Source of the DNA: an uncultured Collinsella sp.
Lineage (GTDB): Bacteria > Actinomycetota > Coriobacteriia > Coriobacteriales > Coriobacteriaceae
Direction of reading: 5' to 3'
NCBI GenBank assembly: GCA_900544845.1
Contig: UQWV01000073.1
Coordinates: 1 to 8,314 of the forward strand
DNA length: 8,314 nt
The notes below the pieces were generated by a model, which had not been told where the DNA came from, did no database searches, and saw only the letters and a program-made list of their open reading frames with translations. A program made the position numbers and the translations under genes. This document shows, one piece after another, positions 5,760 to 8,314 of the stretch; position 1 is the first letter of the stretch, and each line of letters starts with the position of its first letter.

Positions 5760-7058
5760 TTGAAAATCAAGGTGAAAAACATCGGCAGGGTCGCTGAGGC
5801 CGATATCGAGATTAATGGCATTGCCGTGATCGCCGGGGAGAACGGGACGGGGAAAAGCACGGTTGGAAAAGCGCTTTATGCGGCCTTCAACAGCATGTCC
5901 GATTCGGAGAACAAAATCGACCGCATGAGGCGCAATAGTGTTGAACGCGCCATCAGGAAGGCATATGTGGGAGGCCCTCTCGACTCCACGTCTCGCCACA
6001 GGCGAACTGCTGGAAGAATGAATGGTTTCATCGACAGGGTTTTTTCGGGCGAGTGCACGAGGGACGAGCTTATTGATGAGATAAAGGAGTATTACGGGGA
6101 GGAGATCTCCCGTGAGATCGAATCCGATTTCACGAATGGCGTAGCAGGAGTTGCCGATCAGATTATCGAGATCATGGATATCTCCGATGATGAGGTATTT
6201 CGTGCGATTGCGACAAACAGGTTCCAAAGCGAGTTCAACGGCCAGATCAATTCGGTTTTCGGCGAAGAGCCCGGGAAGGTCGAACTCCAGATAAAGGACG
6301 CATCTACGGTTTTCTCGGTTGCAGGTGACGAGGTGGCGGAGGTGCACGATAGGAGGGTTTTGCGATTCAGGGCGCATTATCTGGACGACCCGTTCCTGAT
6401 CGATTCTCTCGGAGGGCCCTACGGCCCCGCTTTTCGGTTCAGGCCCCTCCTTGGACACCAGGAGGAGCTGCGGCAAGATTTGATTCAGGCGACCATCCGT
6501 AACGATGACAGCGAGTCCTCGCTGTTCGACGAGATCGCGAAGGAGCGGCACCTGAAGGTTCTCATGGACAAGGTCTCCTCCTTATGTCCGGGGTATTTCG
6601 AGAGGAGCGAAAGTCGCGGTCACCTTACGTATCTCGAAGAGGGCTTCGCTCGGGGGTTGGAGCCTGGGAACCTTTCTGCTGGCTTGAAGACGTTCGCCAT
6701 CATGAAGGTGCTCTTGAAGTCCGGCGCGCTAGATGCCGGAGGGACTATTATCCTCGATGAACCCGAGATTCATCTTCATCCTGCATGGCAGCTGGCCTTC
6801 GCCGAGATAATCGTGCTGCTCCAGAAAGAGCTCGGGATGCACGTCTTAATGAGCACCCATAGTCCATATTTCTTGAATGCGATCGAAGTGTATTCTAAGA
6901 AGCACGCTGTTGATGGATTGTGCTCATATTATCTTGCGGAGACCTGCGCTGATGGACGCTCTCGCTTTGCCGAAATAACCGGCTCGACTGAGGTCGCCTA
7001 CGAGAAGCTGGCGGCTCCTTTTGATACGCTTGAGAGGGAGGAGTACGGCCTTGAGTAG
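5760..7058 (+). CDS. OLD/ABC-type AAA ATPase, probable defence-system sensor or motor
   Basis: This 432 aa soluble ATPase belongs to the AAA_15/AAA_21 (OLD- and SMC-like, ABC-fold) group. Visible motifs are Walker A GENGTGKST (26-34), ABC signature LSAG (305-308), Walker B TIILDEPEIHLHP with D333-E334, and an H-loop STHSP with H367. All the elements for nucleotide sandwich-dimer ATPase activity are intact. Residues 45-290 form a charged insertion between the two ABC halves with no recognised domain. There is no C-terminal TOPRIM, so this is not a full OLD nuclease. The start is TTG at 5760, supported by GGTGAT about 6 bases upstream, which fits the 3' end of 16S rRNA, and the product starts MKIKVKNIGR as such ATPases do. 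It overlaps the next gene by 8 bp. Stand-alone ATPases of this type pair with an effector in PARIS, AbiL/Rlo and Septu systems; a defence role is inferred. AGG is its commonest arginine codon. Confidence 0.9.
   Translation: MKIKVKNIGRVAEADIEINGIAVIAGENGTGKSTVGKALYAAFNSMSDSENKIDRMRRNSVERAIRKAYVGGPLDSTSRHRRTAGRMNGFIDRVFSGECTRDELIDEIKEYYGEEISREIESDFTNGVAGVADQIIEIMDISDDEVFRAIATNRFQSEFNGQINSVFGEEPGKVELQIKDASTVFSVAGDEVAEVHDRRVLRFRAHYLDDPFLIDSLGGPYGPAFRFRPLLGHQEELRQDLIQATIRNDDSESSLFDEIAKERHLKVLMDKVSSLCPGYFERSESRGHLTYLEEGFARGLEPGNLSAGLKTFAIMKVLLKSGALDAGGTIILDEPEIHLHPAWQLAFAEIIVLLQKELGMHVLMSTHSPYFLNAIEVYSKKHAVDGLCSYYLAETCADGRSRFAEITGSTEVAYEKLAAPFDTLEREEYGLE
7037..7053 (+). promoter_or_regulatory. Ribosome binding site and TTG start of the second operon gene
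   Basis: GGAGGAG at 7037-7043 lies inside the end of the ATPase gene and stands 7 bases ahead of TTG at 7051-7053. This near-perfect site decides the start: an upstream in-frame TTG at 7021 has no such site. The TTG overlaps the ATPase stop codon region (TTGAGTAG), a typical translational-coupling arrangement. Confidence 0.8.
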
Positions 7059-7719
7059 CGACCTGTGCGCCTCCTGCCCTCATCCGAACTCTCCCGTGGT
7101 GCCAGATGGCAGCGATGGTTGCTCCCGTTGCAGGACCTGTATCCTAAGGGACTGCACGTCGACCATCTCCAAAACATCCAGAGACGGGAGCGTCTCTCTT
7201 GTGGATGACGATTTGCCTGTTGTCAATTTTGACTCTGTTAAAGAATGCTACTGCAAGAAGGTCAATAGGTGGATGCAACTCCCGCGCTCCGCCGATGCGC
7301 TGTATTGCGATCGAGAAACGTTATATCTAGTCGAATTTAAAAACGGCAGTCTGAAGGAGACGCTGGGGAAGAGGCTCAATCCCAAGGATGACGAAGAGCT
7401 TGGTATCAATCTTGGCCAAAGGGACGCCCTCATCGAGAAGTGCAAGGACAGCGTTTTGATCTGCTCGGACCTGTGGGGAAAGAGGACGAGATGGTTTCGC
7501 GAGCACTGCGTCTTTGTTTTGGTATACAACGAGGACAAGAACAAGACCGCGTTGAAGCGGGTTGCCAGCTCGATTAGGAAAAAAGCGCGTTTTGGGCTTC
7601 CTGACAAATTGAAAGGTTTTTGCGTGAAGGATGTCTTGACGCTAACCGAAAAGGAGTTTTCGACATCGCTCCTTTCAACTTGGCGAGACGCAGAAGAAAT
7701 CGCGGAGGTCGACGCGTAG
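7051..7719 (+). CDS. Cysteine-cluster protein with PD-(D/E)xK-like motif, candidate effector nuclease
   Basis: This 222 aa protein is not one I recognise as a named family. Its first 35 residues hold six cysteines in the pattern C6-x2-C9 ... C24-x2-C27-x2-C30-x4-C35, as in zinc ribbons or iron-sulfur sites. Further on, D82-x12-E95-F-K97 sits at the end of a predicted strand (ALYCDRETLYLVEFKNG). This is the D...ExK pattern of PD-(D/E)xK nucleases, and Cys66 and Cys68 lie just ahead of it. The rest is charged, with Lys/Arg-rich helices (150-195), and has no signal peptide or membrane segment. It overlaps the ATPase gene by 8 bp and is almost certainly co-translated with it. By analogy with ATPase-effector defence pairs I infer a nuclease effector controlled by the ATPase. 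The nuclease call rests on one motif and could be wrong; a structural DNA/RNA-binding or Fe-S role is the alternative. Confidence 0.8.
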   Translation: MSSDLCASCPHPNSPVVPDGSDGCSRCRTCILRDCTSTISKTSRDGSVSLVDDDLPVVNFDSVKECYCKKVNRWMQLPRSADALYCDRETLYLVEFKNGSLKETLGKRLNPKDDEELGINLGQRDALIEKCKDSVLICSDLWGKRTRWFREHCVFVLVYNEDKNKTALKRVASSIRKKARFGLPDKLKGFCVKDVLTLTEKEFSTSLLSTWRDAEEIAEVDA

Positions 7720-7741
7720 GAGACCGAAAAGCATCCGGTGG

Positions 7742-8180
7742 CTATTTGCTCCCGATATCGATCGTTCGTCTGCAGTCGGTTTTCTTTCCGCTGCGCCCGC
7801 CAGTTTGCGATGAGTCGCGCACCGTGTGAAGCTCAACACGGATGAAATACAAATATAATCCCCCCTTGCACTGTGTTGATAAATATTGCTCGTCGAACTC
7901 ATCTGAACTGGGCTTTCTTGCATAGAACTGCCTGAACCTGAGCGTTTTCGGGTATCGCATTGCCCGATCGAGCACCATCGCGACCTTCTCAAGCTTGTCC
8001 TCGGGCGGACTCATAGCCACAGCCCCGCATGTCGTCCCGGTTGGAGCCGGGATGAGCCCTCAGGAAGCACTGCATGAAGTAGCGCATCCGGTTCACGGGC
8101 CCCAGCGGGTTCTGGCCGTCGGGAACGCCCTTGAGCAGCTTCGCGTTGTAGTGCTGGCTCTTCAGTGACAGATTGTTGAC
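7742..8180 (-). pseudogene. C-terminal fragment of a transposase-like gene, frameshifted
   Basis: On the minus strand a reading frame enters from the right end and runs from about 8180 to a TGA at 7989. It reads VNNLSLKSQHYNAKLLKGVP, then VNRMRYFMQCFLRAHPG and NRDDM. This is the style of the end of a DDE transposase, where an RNR/VNR...FLR..PG region precedes the last helices. At about 8021 the sensible sequence moves to the next frame (VAMSPPEDKLEKV, then MRYPKTLRFRQFY), which stays open to a TAG at 7742. A frameshift or small deletion near 8021 would therefore join the two parts. The last 40 or so residues look non-native and probably run beyond the element. A GTG or ATG start at about 8014-8020 could instead make a small independent protein, but it has no good ribosome binding site. 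The IS family is not assigned. Confidence 0.45.
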
Positions 8181-8183
8181 GGG

Positions 8184-8314
8184 AGCCGTGGGGGGGGCCC
8201 CGCGCGGGGGGGGGGGGGGGGGGGGGCCGGGGGGGCCCCCCCCCCCCCCGCGGCCCCCCAGGGGGAGCCGGGGGGGGTGAGGAACGCCCCCCCCGGAGAG
8301 AATTAAAATTGAGG
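8184..8314. other. Low-complexity right end (poly-G/poly-C)
   Basis: From about 8184 the transposase-like reading breaks into G and C runs, including 21 G (8206-8226) and 14 C (8236-8249), and ends in a short AT-rich tail. Nothing biological is supported. The mirror-like situation at the left end suggests sequencing or assembly artefact. Confidence 0.7.

Noticed and set aside
7720..7760. Terminator after the effector gene
   Set aside because: Only a 4 bp complementarity and no T tract were found, so no terminator could be supported.

Overview
The window looks like an 8.3 kb piece of a high-GC Gram-positive gut actinobacterium of the Coriobacteriia. The overall feel of the genes and IS remnants recalls Collinsella, but that is an impression from protein style and codon use, not a database match. 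Both extremities (about 1-97 and 8184-8314) are runs of G, C and T that look like poor sequence at contig ends, so the window may be one whole short contig.

The left two thirds is ordinary chromosome. A LacI/GalR-type regulator (minus strand) and murB (plus strand) are divergent and share a 183 bp promoter region. murB converges on a secreted coiled-coil peptidoglycan hydrolase (minus strand). Between these two genes lie a bidirectional terminator and a 125 bp inverted repeat with perfect 28 bp arms. The hydrolase is in turn divergent from galE (plus strand), with a 267 bp AT-richer promoter region between them. murB, the hydrolase and galE all serve the cell envelope: peptidoglycan precursor synthesis, peptidoglycan cleavage and UDP-galactose supply. 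They are not co-transcribed.

Downstream of galE, at 5066-5759, there is no intact gene. This stretch holds a string of CATG-centred hairpins, a strong terminator, the truncated orfA and probable left end of an IS3-family element, a degenerate dyad region and a promoter.

The right part, 5760-7719, is the most interesting. It is a compact two-gene operon made of a 432 aa OLD/ABC-type AAA ATPase and an overlapping 222 aa protein. The second protein has an N-terminal cysteine cluster and a D...ExK motif of the kind found in PD-(D/E)xK nucleases. Both genes start with TTG, overlap by 8 bp, use many AGG arginine codons unlike murB and galE, and are bracketed by transposase remnants. This is the layout of an acquired ATPase-plus-effector antiphage cassette. 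The ATPase resembles those of PARIS, Septu and AbiL/Rlo systems, but the partner is neither a recognisable TOPRIM nor an HNH protein, so it is a candidate uncatalogued system. The window closes with a frameshifted C-terminal piece of a transposase-like gene (minus strand) that runs into the low-complexity end.
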